Shown here: piece by piece, positions 53,563 through 63,400 of the stretch
Numbering within the stretch: position 1 is the first letter of the stretch
Layout: the number at the start of each line of letters is the position of its first letter
Origin: Sphingomonas psychrolutea
GTDB taxonomy: Bacteria; Pseudomonadota; Alphaproteobacteria; Sphingomonadales; Sphingomonadaceae
Reading direction: 5' to 3'
NCBI RefSeq assembly: GCF_014636175.1
Contig: NZ_BMDW01000010.1
Span: 61,128 to 125,127, forward strand
Length of the DNA: 64,000 nt
Notes under the pieces: model-generated
Told to the model about the DNA's origin: nothing
Database searches by the model: none
The model's input: only the letters and a program-made list of their open reading frames with translations
Made by a program: the position numbers and the translations under genes

Positions 53563-53852
53563 ATGCCCCGCCCGTTCGTGGCGCTTTGCCCACCGCCCGA
53601 GACCCGCGCGACGCTGCGTGCGGTGATGGCCACCGCCGATCGTCGCACGGCTGGCAGGGCTCGGTGCGTTCGAGCCGCGGGCGCGCGCCGATCCACTGTG
53701 GGTCGGCCTGACGCCGCACGACGCCATCGCGCTTCGTGCGCGCCGGGTTGCGTTTTACTCAGATATCGTTCTTCGACAGCGATGATTGGGGAGCGGGGCC
53801 GAGTATTGCGCTCTCCCATACCGGCAGTTGCACGGTTAACACGCAAACCTAA
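53563..53852 (+). pseudogene. thpR: Decayed thpR (RNA 2',3'-cyclic phosphodiesterase) relic
   Basis: Three collinear fragments in different frames match the 2H phosphoesterase ThpR from memory: the N-terminus MPRPFVALCPPPETRATLRAVM (53563 on), a central LAGLGAFEPRARADPLWVGL and TPHDAIAL stretch (53651 on, shifted frame), and a C-terminal FFDSDDWGAGPSIALSHTG (about 53769-53852, third frame). The two H-x-T motifs are gone, so at least two deletions and frameshifts have destroyed it. The gap between Bax inhibitor and MFS genes is otherwise empty. Confidence 0.55.
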
Positions 53853-53896
53853 CAGTGTTTTCATTCGCCAAATTATGCCCGTTGCTGTATGACGTC

Positions 53897-54097
53897 ATGA
53901 CTGCGCGCCAATCCGGGATTTCGATCATGTTGTTATTGGTGATCCTCGCCGCCGTGCTGGCGATGAGTGCTGCTGCTGCTGTCATGGTCGCGCGTACGCG
54001 TCGGGCGCGGACGAAGGGCCGCCATCGGTCGCGCTATTTCTCGATCAGCCTCGCCGATACCGATGCGCCTGACATTCCGGACGACCGGCAACACTGA
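53897..54097 (+). CDS. Possible small membrane protein
   Basis: A 66-residue frame with one strong TM helix (SIMLLLVILAAVLAMSAAAAVMV) followed by a basic patch (RTRRARTKGRHRSR) and an acidic tail. Start could be 53897 or 53927. No good ribosome site and no family; it may not be real. Confidence 0.35.
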   Translation: MTARQSGISIMLLLVILAAVLAMSAAAAVMVARTRRARTKGRHRSRYFSISLADTDAPDIPDDRQH

Positions 54098-54192
54098 CGC
54101 GCAGCGCTCACCCGGCAAATTCGCTTTCGTATTTTGGGTATGCTCTGCTAGGCCCCTCGGAAGACTAGAAACGTCCCCGGGAGAAATGCGTG

Positions 54193-55764
54193 ATGGCGAC
54201 CGAACCGGCTCCTCAAGCGGCGCCTGCGCCAACGCGCGCCAGCGGCTATGCCTGGTATGTTCTCGGCATCCTGTTCGTCGTGTATGTGCTCAATTTCGTC
54301 GATCGTCAGATCATCTCGATCCTCGCCGAAGACATTAAACGCGATCTGCATTTGAAGGACGAGGATCTCGGCTTCCTCTACGGCACCGCCTTCGGCGTCT
54401 TTTATTCCTTGTTCGGGATTCCGCTCGGCCGGCTTGCCGATAATTGGAACCGCGTGCGGTTGATGACGCTCGGGCTGGTTTTGTGGTCGAGCATGACCGC
54501 GCTGTCGGGCTTTGCCCGCAATGGCGGGATGCTCGTCGGCGCTCGGATTGGCGTCGGCATCGGCGAGGCGACGGCAAGCCCCTCGGCTTACTCGCTCATC
54601 TCCGATTATTTCCCCAAGAAACTGCGCGCGACCGCGCTCGCCATTTATTCGTCGGGCCTGTACGTCGGCGGCGGCGTCTCGCTCAGCATCGCCGGGATGA
54701 TCGTCCATCGCTGGAACACGGCCTATCCCGATGGCGGGCCGCTGGGGCTGCATGGCTGGCAAGCGGCGTTCATCGCGGTCGGGCTGCCGGGGCTGCTGAT
54801 CGCCTTGCTCGTCGCGACCTTGCGCGAACCCACGCGCGGCGCGGTCGAGGGCCTGCCCGAGCCAGAGCGGCACCCCGCACCGTTCAAGGCGTTGCTCGCC
54901 GATCTGCTCACGATCGTGCCGCCCTTCACGCTGATCGGCGCGGCGCGCGGCGGCCCGCGCGCGCTTGCGGTGAACTTGCTCGCGCTCGGCATCGTCTCAG
55001 GCGTGATCGCGATCCTGCTGGCATATGGCGAGCCGTGGCCGCAATGGACCGCGGTCGGGCTGGGCGCCTATGCCGTCTTTTCCTGGGCAACCGCGCTCAA
55101 GGGCCGCGATTTGCCGACGTATACGCTCGTCATCGCCAATCCGGCGTTCATCGCGGTCGTCATCGCCTACGGCCTCAACGCCTTCGTCGCCTACGGCGTC
55201 AGCCTGTGGTCCGCGCCGTTTGCGATGCGCAACCTCGGCGTCACGATCCAGCAAGCTGGCGGAACGATCGGCGGGACGCTCGCCTTTGGCGGGTTTGTCG
55301 GCGTGACGATGGGCGGCGTGATCGCCGATCGCTTGCGCCGCTGGCACCCCTCGGGGCGGATCATGGTCATCCTGTTCGGCGCGATCGTGCCCTTGCCCTT
55401 TATCGTCCTCGCCTTCCGCGCCACCGATGTCGCGGTGTTCGTGCCGTGCCTGCTGGTCGCCGCGACCTGCGCGAGCACCGCTTTGGGCGCTGCCGGGGCG
55501 ACGATGCAGGATCTCGTCCTGCCGCGGATGCGCGGCACTGCAACCGGCGCGTTCTTCATCGGGACGACCTTGCTCGGCCTCGCAATGGGGCCGTATATTG
55601 CCGGTCGCGTCTCGACGCTGACCGGGAGTCTCTCGACCGGCGTGCTGTCGCTGCTGCTCACCGCGCCGATCACGATCGCGGCCGGCATCATGGCGTATCG
55701 CCTCGTCCCCAAGGCCGAAGCCAATCGCGAAGCCCGCGCGCGGGCGGCGGGGGAGCCGATCTGA
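54193..55764 (+). CDS. Spinster-like MFS transporter
   Basis: A 523-residue, 12-TM protein. It begins AWYVLGILFVVYVLNFVDRQIISILAEDIK and has GIPLGRLADNWNRVRLM as motif A and GIGEATASPSAYSLISDYFP, features of the spinster-like/phthalate-permease-like MFS group frequent in sphingomonads. Substrate unknown. ATG at 54193. A REP-like hairpin follows the stop. Confidence 0.88.
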   Translation: MATEPAPQAAPAPTRASGYAWYVLGILFVVYVLNFVDRQIISILAEDIKRDLHLKDEDLGFLYGTAFGVFYSLFGIPLGRLADNWNRVRLMTLGLVLWSSMTALSGFARNGGMLVGARIGVGIGEATASPSAYSLISDYFPKKLRATALAIYSSGLYVGGGVSLSIAGMIVHRWNTAYPDGGPLGLHGWQAAFIAVGLPGLLIALLVATLREPTRGAVEGLPEPERHPAPFKALLADLLTIVPPFTLIGAARGGPRALAVNLLALGIVSGVIAILLAYGEPWPQWTAVGLGAYAVFSWATALKGRDLPTYTLVIANPAFIAVVIAYGLNAFVAYGVSLWSAPFAMRNLGVTIQQAGGTIGGTLAFGGFVGVTMGGVIADRLRRWHPSGRIMVILFGAIVPLPFIVLAFRATDVAVFVPCLLVAATCASTALGAAGATMQDLVLPRMRGTATGAFFIGTTLLGLAMGPYIAGRVSTLTGSLSTGVLSLLLTAPITIAAGIMAYRLVPKAEANREARARAAGEPI

Positions 55765-55779
55765 CGCTCTTTGCTTGTG

Positions 55780-55797
55780 CCCCTGCGAAAGCAGGGG
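55780..55797. repeat. Single REP-like hairpin with GAAA loop
   Basis: CCCCTGC-GAAA-GCAGGGG forms a perfect 7-bp stem, closely related to the TCCCCGC-GAAA-GCGGGGA arms at 34979-35352. It sits between the convergent MFS and superoxide dismutase genes and may help end their transcripts. Confidence 0.65.
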
Positions 55798-55867
55798 CCC
55801 AGGGTTCCAAGCGCAAGCACTCGTACCTCTGGACTCCCGCGTCTGCAGCGGTACGTTTCCGAAGCTC

Positions 55868-56419
55868 TTAATTCGCCCCAAACACCCCGCACGCAATCCG
55901 CGCGCCGCTATTGCCCGACGGGTCGGTCATCAAATCGTCGGCCTTGGCATGCACCACGATCGCCGATCCGTCGGCATCGAGCAGCCCGGCCATCGTCGCC
56001 GCCGGAATGACCATCCCGAGTGTGCCGTGACCGTTGGAGGCGATCACCAGATTGGGCAAATCGCCTTCATGCGGTCCTTGCGGATTCATCGACCCGTGCT
56101 TGGCACCCAGCGGGTTCCAATGCCCGCCCGCCGTCTGGAAATCGGGGGCGTCGCAATGCCCGACGGTGTGGACGTGCGCGCCGTGCGTGCCCGGTGTCAG
56201 GCCGTGGACGTCGAGCGTGAAGCGAAGTCCGCCCGCCACTTCGGTCGCCACTGCGCGCCCGACATCGGCGCCATCGGGCGTCCGCAGCATCGCGACGGCT
56301 TGCGCGCCCTGCGCGACCGGCGCGCCGGTCGCCATCGACTCCTTATCGCACGCCGAAAGCGCGAGGGTCGAGAGCATGAGAGTCATCGGGGCTGTCGTTG
56401 CGAATACGAATCGACGCAT
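55868..56419 (-). CDS. sodC: Cu/Zn superoxide dismutase, lipoprotein
   Basis: A 183-residue protein with a lipoprotein signal (STLALSACDKE). The SOD domain has the copper/zinc His set in GAHVHTVGHCDAPDF, the zinc-site region AGGHWNP and the C-terminal copper His in AIVVHAKADD, with the disulfide Cys pair (GHCDAP and RIACGVF). It dismutates superoxide in the periplasm. ATG at 56419 with AGGAGA upstream. Confidence 0.93.
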   Translation of the reverse strand: MRRFVFATTAPMTLMLSTLALSACDKESMATGAPVAQGAQAVAMLRTPDGADVGRAVATEVAGGLRFTLDVHGLTPGTHGAHVHTVGHCDAPDFQTAGGHWNPLGAKHGSMNPQGPHEGDLPNLVIASNGHGTLGMVIPAATMAGLLDADGSAIVVHAKADDLMTDPSGNSGARIACGVFGAN

Positions 56420-56501
56420 GCGGGTCTCCTGTGGTCGTGAGCGCAAAGACGTGCTGCGCGTATCGCAGCAAACGCGCAACCGGGAGGATCGCTCCGCACC
56501 G

Positions 56502-56535
56502 AAAAAAGGGGCCGCGCGACATGGTCGCACGGCCC
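56502..56535 (-). terminator. Terminator of the ferritin-like operon
   Basis: GGGGCCG-c-GCGAC (from 56508) pairs with GTCGC-a-CGGCCCC (to 56535), loop ATG; on the minus strand it is followed by TTTTTT (56507-56502). It lies 30 bases after the stop of the gene at 56566. Confidence 0.85.
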
Positions 56536-56565
56536 CGCAGTCCAAGGGAGGACGCAGTGGTGTTA

Positions 56566-57576
56566 TCAAGCGTTGTTGGCGCTTGTCCGGATATTTCCGT
56601 TGATGCCCGATGGGAAGAAGCCGCCGCCGACCAGCGCCGACTTGGAGAGATAGACGATGTTGAGCACCTGGCCGGTCGTCCGGCTATAGGCGATGCCGTT
56701 CGCATCGGTCGGCACGATGTTCGACTGGGTCGCATCGGGGCCGAGAATGCCCTGATCGTCGTCGCTCGGCCCGTCGAGGCTGTCGCGTGCATCGCTGATT
56801 TTGCCGGCACTCTCCGCCAGCATCAGCGCCGGGGTCCGCATTCCCTTCACGTACAGCACTGTCCGCACCAGACCCGCATGATACGCTTCGGCCGCCAGGA
56901 TCCCCGCCGCCGCTTCAAGATAGGTCTTGTTGGTGATCAGCGGCGCTGCACCCTTATACGCCGATACGCCGACATCTTCGAAGATGAACGCACCGAGCAG
57001 GAAATTCTCGTCGCTGGCATAGGGATCGAACGTCCCAGTCGGCCCGACCACACCCGCGGCGCGCGCCGCCGCCGTGAATGCGCCGTTCGCGCCGCCATCG
57101 ATGTTGATCGCCGGCTGCGCTACGGCCGCCGATCCGAGCACGGATCGCAGGAAGTTGACGTGCGCCGCCTCATCCGCCGCGATTTCGCGGGCATATTGCG
57201 CCACGACCGGATCGGTAAAGGTGACTTGCCGCCCGCCGGTCACGGTGCCGCCTGCCGCCCCATTGCCACCGGCGGTCGCGATGTCGGGCAGGCCGGTGCC
57301 ATAAACCGCGCGCACATAGAATTGCGCCTCGAGATATTCGAGGTTGAGCGCGAAGTTGAGCACGTCCAGATCCTGCTGGGCGCTGGCCGAGGTCGTCGGC
57401 GTGGGGGTGGGCGTCGGGGTTGGCACGGCGGTATTGTTGTTGCCGCATGCGGCGAGCAGCGACAGGCCACCGGCGGCGATCGAGGCACTGGCGGCGGTCT
57501 TCATGAAGCGGCGGCGCTCGTCACGGCGACGATCGCCGGCTTCGAGCACTTGAGTCAGGACGGATTGGTCAGTCAT
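56566..57576 (-). CDS. Ferritin-like (Ferritin_2) protein, lipoprotein-type
   Basis: A 336-residue protein. The N-terminus has a twin-arginine-like [17 protein letters not shown] followed by LLAACGNNN, and a Pro/Thr linker of repeated PT. The four-helix bundle has candidate di-iron ligands in [37 protein letters not shown] and [13 protein letters not shown]. This matches the Ferritin_2/desiccation-associated group. Tandem paralogue upstream (spacing 31 bases), shared EcfG-type promoter. Confidence 0.88.
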   Translation of the reverse strand: MTDQSVLTQVLEAGDRRRDERRRFMKTAASASIAAGGLSLLAACGNNNTAVPTPTPTPTPTTSASAQQDLDVLNFALNLEYLEAQFYVRAVYGTGLPDIATAGGNGAAGGTVTGGRQVTFTDPVVAQYAREIAADEAAHVNFLRSVLGSAAVAQPAINIDGGANGAFTAAARAAGVVGPTGTFDPYASDENFLLGAFIFEDVGVSAYKGAAPLITNKTYLEAAAGILAAEAYHAGLVRTVLYVKGMRTPALMLAESAGKISDARDSLDGPSDDDQGILGPDATQSNIVPTDANGIAYSRTTGQVLNIVYLSKSALVGGGFFPSGINGNIRTSANNA

Positions 57577-57607
57577 ATCGAAATCTCCCGAAAGGGGGGC
57601 AAGCGGC

Positions 57608-58612
57608 TCAATTCGCCGCGCTGGTGCGAAGGCTGGTGTTGTTCGGCAGGTTGATGCCCGCCGGGAAGAACCCGCCCATCGAGACTGCCTTGTTGTTCAA
57701 ATACACCACGTTCAGCACCTGTCCGGTGGACCGGCTGTACGCGAGGCCCTGCGAATCGAGCGGCGCGATGTTCGACGCGAGCGCGCCGTTGAGCGTGGTC
57801 GGCGAAATACCCTGATCGTCGTCGAGCGTCCCGTCGACACTGTCGCGCGCGTTGGAAATCGCATCGGCTGAAGTGCGCAGCGACGGCGTCGCGACTCCCT
57901 TGGCGTATAATACGGTCCGGATCAGGCCGGCATGATACCCCTCGACCGCGAGAATGCCCGCCGCCGCTTCGAGATAGGTCTTGTTGCTGATCAGCGGCGC
58001 TGCACCCTTATAGGCGGTTACGCCGACATCTTCGAACACGAACGCGCCGAGCAGGAAATTGTTGTCGCTGGCATAAGGATCGAACGTGCCGTTGGTGTTG
58101 TCGATCGCGCCCGCGCCGTTGGTCGCGATGCCCGCTGCCCGGCCGAGTGCGGTAAACGCGCCGGTCGGCCCGCCATCGATGTTGAGCGCCGGCTGTGCCG
58201 CGGCACTGCTGCCGAGCACGGTGCGCAGGAACGCGACGTGCACAACTTCGTCCTGTGCGATTTCCTTGGCATAGGCCGCGACGATCGGATCGGTGAAGAC
58301 CACTTTGCGGCCGCCGGTTACCGCACCTTGCGTGCCCGTGCCGGTCTGCAGATTGGCGGCGAGGCCGGTGCCGAACACCGCGACATTATAGAATTGCGCT
58401 TCGAGATATTCGAGGTTGAGCGCGAAATTGAGCACATCGAAATCGCTCGGTGCGGTCTGCGCCTCGGCACGCCCCGCCAGCGACATCGCGCCAATCCCGA
58501 CGCCAGCGACGGCGGCCGCACCGAACGCGGTCCTGAAGAAATCGCGGCGTTCGTTGCGCCGCTCGACGCGCCGGTCGAGAACATCGATAAACTGTTGGGT
58601 ATCGTCGGTCAT
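57608..58612 (-). CDS. Ferritin-like (Ferritin_2) protein, Tat-exported paralogue
   Basis: A 334-residue paralogue of the previous gene. The Tat-like signal is [22 protein letters not shown], ending AGRAEAQ, with no lipobox. The same ligand helices are present ([49 protein letters not shown]). First gene of the operon, with an EcfG-type promoter 36 bases upstream, so it is probably induced by stress. Likely periplasmic iron or redox protection; actual iron binding unknown. Confidence 0.88.
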   Translation of the reverse strand: MTDDTQQFIDVLDRRVERRNERRDFFRTAFGAAAVAGVGIGAMSLAGRAEAQTAPSDFDVLNFALNLEYLEAQFYNVAVFGTGLAANLQTGTGTQGAVTGGRKVVFTDPIVAAYAKEIAQDEVVHVAFLRTVLGSSAAAQPALNIDGGPTGAFTALGRAAGIATNGAGAIDNTNGTFDPYASDNNFLLGAFVFEDVGVTAYKGAAPLISNKTYLEAAAGILAVEGYHAGLIRTVLYAKGVATPSLRTSADAISNARDSVDGTLDDDQGISPTTLNGALASNIAPLDSQGLAYSRSTGQVLNVVYLNNKAVSMGGFFPAGINLPNNTSLRTSAAN

Positions 58613-59064
58613 GGATCAGACCTCCCTTTTGTGGCTGGTAAAGGGCAAACCCGTTCGCTCTACATTGGTTCCAAGCTACTGAAAATAATAGATTATATGC
58701 GTTTTTACAGGGCGCGAAGGGGCCATCTCGCAAGCTGCCGGGCTGCGAAAGCAATTTCGGGGAGCAGGTACGCGGAGGGTCGGGGGGCGGATGCAGGGGC
58801 GGGGTGAAAGATTTGTCTCACGTGTTTCACACGATCAAATCGCCGGGTCGGGTGGACGCGACGCACCAACGTCGCGCGCAATGGCACTGCTAAGACGGAG
58901 GGGAAGGAACTGAATTCACACACGCTGCCCCGGGGATATCCCGCGGGAGCTAGGCGTACACACGGTGATCTTCACCGTTACCTAGGATCAGCCGGAGTCC
59001 TGGAATGGTTCGGCGAAGACCGTCCTTCCGATCAAACCGAAACGCTCAGAGGAGTGCCCGAATC
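58613..59064. other. Long gap upstream of the ferritin-like operon
   Basis: About 450 bases between the ferritin-like start and the DUF1501 stop. Besides the promoter at 58648-58672 I see no gene; a 72-codon minus frame here has poor composition. A TCTCACGTGTTTCACACG region (58815 on) and AT-rich bases near 58680-58705 may be part of the control region. Confidence 0.45.
58648..58672 (-). promoter_or_regulatory. EcfG-type (general stress response) promoter
   Basis: On the minus strand GGAAC at 58672-58668, 17 bases, then GTT at 58650-58648. It is 36 bases upstream of the start at 58612. Confidence 0.65.
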
Positions 59065-60456
59065 TTAAACAAACCCAAGATTCCACGTCGAGGCGTTATA
59101 ATTCCCGATATTCGGCAACACCGTCGGCATATCCCCCGCCGATACGCCAAACCAGTTTGCCAGCGTCGAGGCATATTGGTCGACCGCCATCGTCGGCAGC
59201 AAACGCCCCTGGCCGACATCGTCGGGGGTGTTGTTCCCCACCGCCGGCGGCGTGCCGTAAAAACGCTGTCCGCGCACCGCATCGCCCATCACGAAATGCA
59301 TGCTGCCCCAACCGTGGTCGGATCCGTCGTCATTCGACTGCAGCGTCCGCCCGAAGTCGGATGCGGTGAAGGTCGTGACCTTGTCGGCAACGCCCAGCGC
59401 CTTCGTGGTGTCGTAAAATGCCTTCATCGCATTCGCCAGCAACCCCGTCTGGGTCGGATGACCCGTGGCCAGCGCATCGTGCATGTCCCATCCGCCAAGC
59501 GACACGAAGAACACTTGCCGCCGCGCGCCGAGCTCGGACGAGACCGAAATCAACCGCGCAACGATCTTGAGCTGGTCGGCCAGGCTGTTCGGCGTCGGGA
59601 ACAGCGGGAAGCTGGCGGCGGGCGCACCTGCCAAGGCGGTGTTGACTTGCGCATAGGTATCGAGCGCGCGTTTGCTTACGCGGGCGTGCTCGTTTTGGAA
59701 GATGTTGGCTTGTCCAGCCGTCATCAGCGTCCGCAGCGTGCTCGCTGCGGTGGTCGATCCGAACACCGAACTGCCATTGCCGAGCAGCGCAATCGGCCCG
59801 CCAGTGCCAACCGAATATTGGATCGCGGTCTTGCCCGTCAGAAACACCGCATTGCCCGTCGCATTGATGCAAGTGAGCGTCGAGGAGCCATTGCCGCTCT
59901 GGAACAGATCGCCGATCCGCCCGCCCCAGCCCGAGGTTGCGCCCTCGGGGTTGCTCGCCTGCCAGAAGCTTTGCTGGTCGTTATGGCTGAACAGTTTCGG
60001 CGGCAGCGGCACCGACGCAGCGGTATATTGCGCCTTGGTGGTCGGCTGGACCAACGACCCGACATTGAGCGCGACCGCCATTTTCCCCGCGTTGAAAATC
60101 GGCAGCAGCGGCGCCAGCGTCGGCGCGAGCGCATATTGCCGCCCGCCGGCCAGCGCCGTCAGCGGGGTGAGTACCGTCGCATCCAGCGCCGTGCGCGCCA
60201 GCGCAATGTTGCTGCGCGCCGCTTGATAGAGGGTGTAGCTCGCTTGATCGTACGGCGGCAGCGTGTTGGCATAGTCGTTCCCGCCGTACAGGAACACGCA
60301 GACCAACGCCTTGTAATCGGTCGTCACTGCGGCGGCCGCTTCGCCAATCGCGGCGAGGCTGGTGACGAACGGCATCGCGCTCCCGGCGATGCCGAGTGCA
60401 GCCGAGCGTTTGAGGAAGGCGCGGCGCGATTGATAGCCGGTGTCGCTGGGGTTCAT
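59065..60456 (-). CDS. DUF1501 protein, Tat-exported
   Basis: A 463-residue protein with the Tat signal SRRAFLKRSAALGIAGSA. DUF1501 is a sulfatase/alkaline-phosphatase-like superfamily; here VCVFLYGGNDYANTLPP and GRTLQSNDDGSDHGWGSMHFVMG match conserved blocks with candidate metal-binding Asp/His. It pairs with DUF1800 just upstream (11-base gap). Function unknown in bacteria; the pair is widely co-conserved. Confidence 0.92.
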   Translation of the reverse strand: MNPSDTGYQSRRAFLKRSAALGIAGSAMPFVTSLAAIGEAAAAVTTDYKALVCVFLYGGNDYANTLPPYDQASYTLYQAARSNIALARTALDATVLTPLTALAGGRQYALAPTLAPLLPIFNAGKMAVALNVGSLVQPTTKAQYTAASVPLPPKLFSHNDQQSFWQASNPEGATSGWGGRIGDLFQSGNGSSTLTCINATGNAVFLTGKTAIQYSVGTGGPIALLGNGSSVFGSTTAASTLRTLMTAGQANIFQNEHARVSKRALDTYAQVNTALAGAPAASFPLFPTPNSLADQLKIVARLISVSSELGARRQVFFVSLGGWDMHDALATGHPTQTGLLANAMKAFYDTTKALGVADKVTTFTASDFGRTLQSNDDGSDHGWGSMHFVMGDAVRGQRFYGTPPAVGNNTPDDVGQGRLLPTMAVDQYASTLANWFGVSAGDMPTVLPNIGNYNASTWNLGFV

Positions 60457-60467
60457 CGGTCCGGTCC

Positions 60468-62192
60468 TTATCGAAAGGTCAGATAATCGGGCGAGGCCAT
60501 CGCCAGCAGGATCGCGGTCATCACGCGGTTGCTCGGGCCGGTCGCGCCGGTATTGGAAATGCTGTCGACCGCGCCCTTGATCGCGGTGATCGTCGCGGCG
60601 GAAAGCTGCCCGTTTGCCAGCATCAGATTGACCTCGTCGATCAGCGCCTGGCTGTCCCCCGCCAGCGTCAGGATCGTGCTGTAATCCGCCTTGAAATCGC
60701 CCGCCCCATTGGCGATCAGCGCTTGCAGGTAATTGATGTACGCGACGACGCTCAGCTCGTTGGTGATCTGGAACTCGGGCGCGACCAGCCCTGCGGTTGA
60801 GATCGCGGTATTGGCGGGCGTGTAGCCGGGGCGGAAGAAGTTGAAGACCGTCGCGCTATGCCCGATCGACTGGCCGAGCCGTGTGCTCGAACTCGTCGTA
60901 TCGCCGATCGTCCAAGCGTTGGACGGGGACGTCGCCGCAAACGCCCGCGCCCAGCCGGTCAGGCGGTGGACCGGCTCGCGCAGCTTGCCGCTGTTGCTGG
61001 CGGTCACGACCGTGACGTCGCGCGCTTCGGCATCGGTCAGGATCGCGCGGAGCACGGCCTTCATGTCGCCGCGCACGCCCGATCCTTCATTCGCAAACAC
61101 CGCCGAAACGCGCCCGATATAGGCAGCGGACGGGTTGGAGGTGACCATCTTCTGGATCAATTGCTTCGACACGAACGGCGGCACGTTCGAATGCGCGAAA
61201 ATCGCATCGAGCGCGAGATTGACCGCCGCCATCCCCTCGGTCCCGGCCGGGATCGTCGTGCCGAGAAAGCTCGACGCGCCGCTCTCATGCTGCGACGCGG
61301 TCATGATCAGCGGCACGCGGTAGCGATCGGGCGTGGTGCTCACGGCAGAGGCAAGGTTCAGCCCGGTAAACACCCGCGCCAGCCCCGACACGTCGGCCGG
61401 GCCATAGGTTTCGAGCGGCTTGCCCCCGCTCATTTTCACCGTCCCGTCGGCATTGAGCTGGTAAAGCCCGAGCGTGAACAATTGCATCAGCTCGCGCGCG
61501 TAATTCTCGTCGGGCTGCGCGCCGGTGGTCGTATTGCCCTTTTTGTTGCCCAAAAAGGTCAGGAACGACGCCATCGCGGCATTGGTCGTGATCGCGCCCA
61601 TCAGCGTGCGGAAATTGCCGAATGCGTTATCGAGCAACACGTCGAAATACGCCGCCCCCGCAAACTGTTTCCAGTTGAGCACCAGCCCATCGACGCCGAT
61701 CACCATCATCTCCGACAGCGCAATTCCGACGCGCTGCCGCAACTGGTCAGGCTCGGCGATCATTTGCCGCCAGATCGTCGGATCGAACCCTGTCGTATTA
61801 TTGATATTGGCCGCGACATTATAGCCATTGGCGACCAGCCAGTCCCAATGGCTCGTCGCGCGCGGTTGCGCGAATTGCGCGGTGATCCACCCGTTGAAAC
61901 CGAGCGACTGCACGCTCGCAATCTCGGCCTTGGTCGCGCCCATCGTCGCTTGGCCGAGCAAGCGGCTGGCCGCTGCCGCGCCAATCGGCGCTGGCGTCGG
62001 GGAGGGGGTCGGCGTCGGCGATCCGCCAGCGGTCGTCCCCGCACCACCGCCACCACCCGAACACGCCGCCAGCGCCAGCGATGCCGCCAGCGTGGACAGC
62101 GATGCCCCCGACAGCGGCGTCGGCGGCATCATCGCGCGCGGTTCGGCTGGGCTTGTCTCGGGCTCGAGCGAATCGAGAATCGGTTCAGCCAC
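60468..62192 (-). CDS. DUF1800 protein, lipoprotein-type
   Basis: A 574-residue exported protein; after a 30-residue leader, LAACSGGGGG looks like a lipobox. DUF1800 blocks seen: RLLGQATMGATKAEI, DENYARELMQLFTLG, ADVSGLARVFTGLN, and FVSKQLIQKMVTSNPSAAYI with GHSATVFNFFRPGY. It is always found beside DUF1501, suggesting one periplasmic complex of unknown activity. Confidence 0.92.
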   Translation of the reverse strand: MAEPILDSLEPETSPAEPRAMMPPTPLSGASLSTLAASLALAACSGGGGGAGTTAGGSPTPTPSPTPAPIGAAAASRLLGQATMGATKAEIASVQSLGFNGWITAQFAQPRATSHWDWLVANGYNVAANINNTTGFDPTIWRQMIAEPDQLRQRVGIALSEMMVIGVDGLVLNWKQFAGAAYFDVLLDNAFGNFRTLMGAITTNAAMASFLTFLGNKKGNTTTGAQPDENYARELMQLFTLGLYQLNADGTVKMSGGKPLETYGPADVSGLARVFTGLNLASAVSTTPDRYRVPLIMTASQHESGASSFLGTTIPAGTEGMAAVNLALDAIFAHSNVPPFVSKQLIQKMVTSNPSAAYIGRVSAVFANEGSGVRGDMKAVLRAILTDAEARDVTVVTASNSGKLREPVHRLTGWARAFAATSPSNAWTIGDTTSSSTRLGQSIGHSATVFNFFRPGYTPANTAISTAGLVAPEFQITNELSVVAYINYLQALIANGAGDFKADYSTILTLAGDSQALIDEVNLMLANGQLSAATITAIKGAVDSISNTGATGPSNRVMTAILLAMASPDYLTFR

Positions 62193-62337
62193 GTTTTATC
62201 CCCCCAAAACCCGTGCGCTGCACCCGCGCGCCGCGTTCGTTTGAGTCGAGCATAACAGGCATGATCGCGAACACCTATCGCGCCGTGGCCGTAAATGCCG
62301 TCAATGCGGAGTTCACCTTAATCGGTCGGCGTCGCCC

Positions 62338-63150
62338 TCACGGCACCAGCCCCGCGGCGAGCAAGCGCTCTGCCTCCAGCGCCGCGTCGCGCAGCATCCG
62401 CCGGTGCATCCCGTCGAGGTTCTTGATCAGCCGCGCCTCCACCGCCGCAGTCTCGCACGGCAGCGAGAACACCCCGCCCGCCAGCGCCGCCGCCGCCTTC
62501 GCCTCGGCCACCAAATCGCGCTTGCTCTTGTGCGTGCCGAACCGCGCATCCTCGCGCTTCAACGCATCGCGCATCAGCGTATCCGAATAGCGCCGTTTGT
62601 GCCCGACGATCTGGCCGGCATGATAGACCGGCTCGGCCACGCCGTTGATCGCGCGGTCGACCGCAATCTGTTCGAGCGTCGGCTCGGCCTTGGCGATCGC
62701 TCGGTCGCACGCCGCCGCAAAGCTCGGATAGGCCGCGCGCGCTTTCCGCACCGCCGTATTGGAAATCCGCGCGAGCTTGCACGCCGTCTCGATCTCCCCC
62801 GTCGCCGTCAGCGCGCGGAGGAACGCGCGCTGGCGCAGCGGCGTCCACCCGTCGACGCGCGCGCGGTTGGGCATTTCGCCCGCATCGGGTTCCAGCTCGG
62901 CGGGATCGATCGCCGCCAGCTTCGCCTTCTCGGCGGCGATCGTCGCCCACGGCTTCGCATCGAGCACCGCCTGCCACCGCGCGGCAAAGTCGGGGCTTTC
63001 CTTCCGCCGCAGCGCCACGCTGCTAAACGGCCGCCCAATCTCCCGACACGCCGCCGTCGCCGTGCCATGCAGCCGCAGCGCGAGCAGAAACGCAATCTCG
63101 GTGTCCGCCGTCCAGCGCGGCTTGGTCCGGCGATCCCCGGTGCTCTCCAT
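62338..63150 (-). CDS. HTH-repeat protein, phage-terminase-small-subunit-like
   Basis: A 270-residue basic protein with two WT...A.FL.AL...G....AC helix-turn-helix units (RWTADTEIAFLLALRLHGTATAACREIG and DGWTPLRQRAFLRALTATGEIETACKLARIS). The following LEQIAVDRAINGVAEPVYHAGQIVGHKRRYSDTLMRDAL is a block common in sphingomonad hypothetical proteins. Probable DNA-binding; exact role unknown. Start at 63150. Confidence 0.72.
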   Translation of the reverse strand: MESTGDRRTKPRWTADTEIAFLLALRLHGTATAACREIGRPFSSVALRRKESPDFAARWQAVLDAKPWATIAAEKAKLAAIDPAELEPDAGEMPNRARVDGWTPLRQRAFLRALTATGEIETACKLARISNTAVRKARAAYPSFAAACDRAIAKAEPTLEQIAVDRAINGVAEPVYHAGQIVGHKRRYSDTLMRDALKREDARFGTHKSKRDLVAEAKAAAALAGGVFSLPCETAAVEARLIKNLDGMHRRMLRDAALEAERLLAAGLVP

Positions 63151-63400
63151 TGTCCTGCTCCTTCGTTTGAGAAAAGGAGCGGGGTATTTATCGCAGGTTG
63201 GGGGCTGTAGGACAGGAGGCGCGTTGCGCCCTCGTTCCGGCCGGTTCGGCGATTTATCGACGTTATCGGAAACGACCGTTCGTTGGGCCGAGGATCGATT
63301 TTAGCTTCTGGCGGATAGCCTCGGTACGTTTTTTCGAGGTGATCGCGTTGACAAGTCGAACCTGCTAGACGACCAGAGTAAAGGGGAGCATTTCTGCGGA

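Noticed and set aside
58705..58923. 72-codon minus-strand frame upstream of the ferritin-like operon
   Set aside because: Poor composition, no ribosome site, and it overlaps the probable control region.
59005..62255. Two 460-490 codon plus-strand frames opposite the DUF1501/DUF1800 genes
   Set aside because: Antisense to well-defined families; Arg/His-rich translation with no domain.
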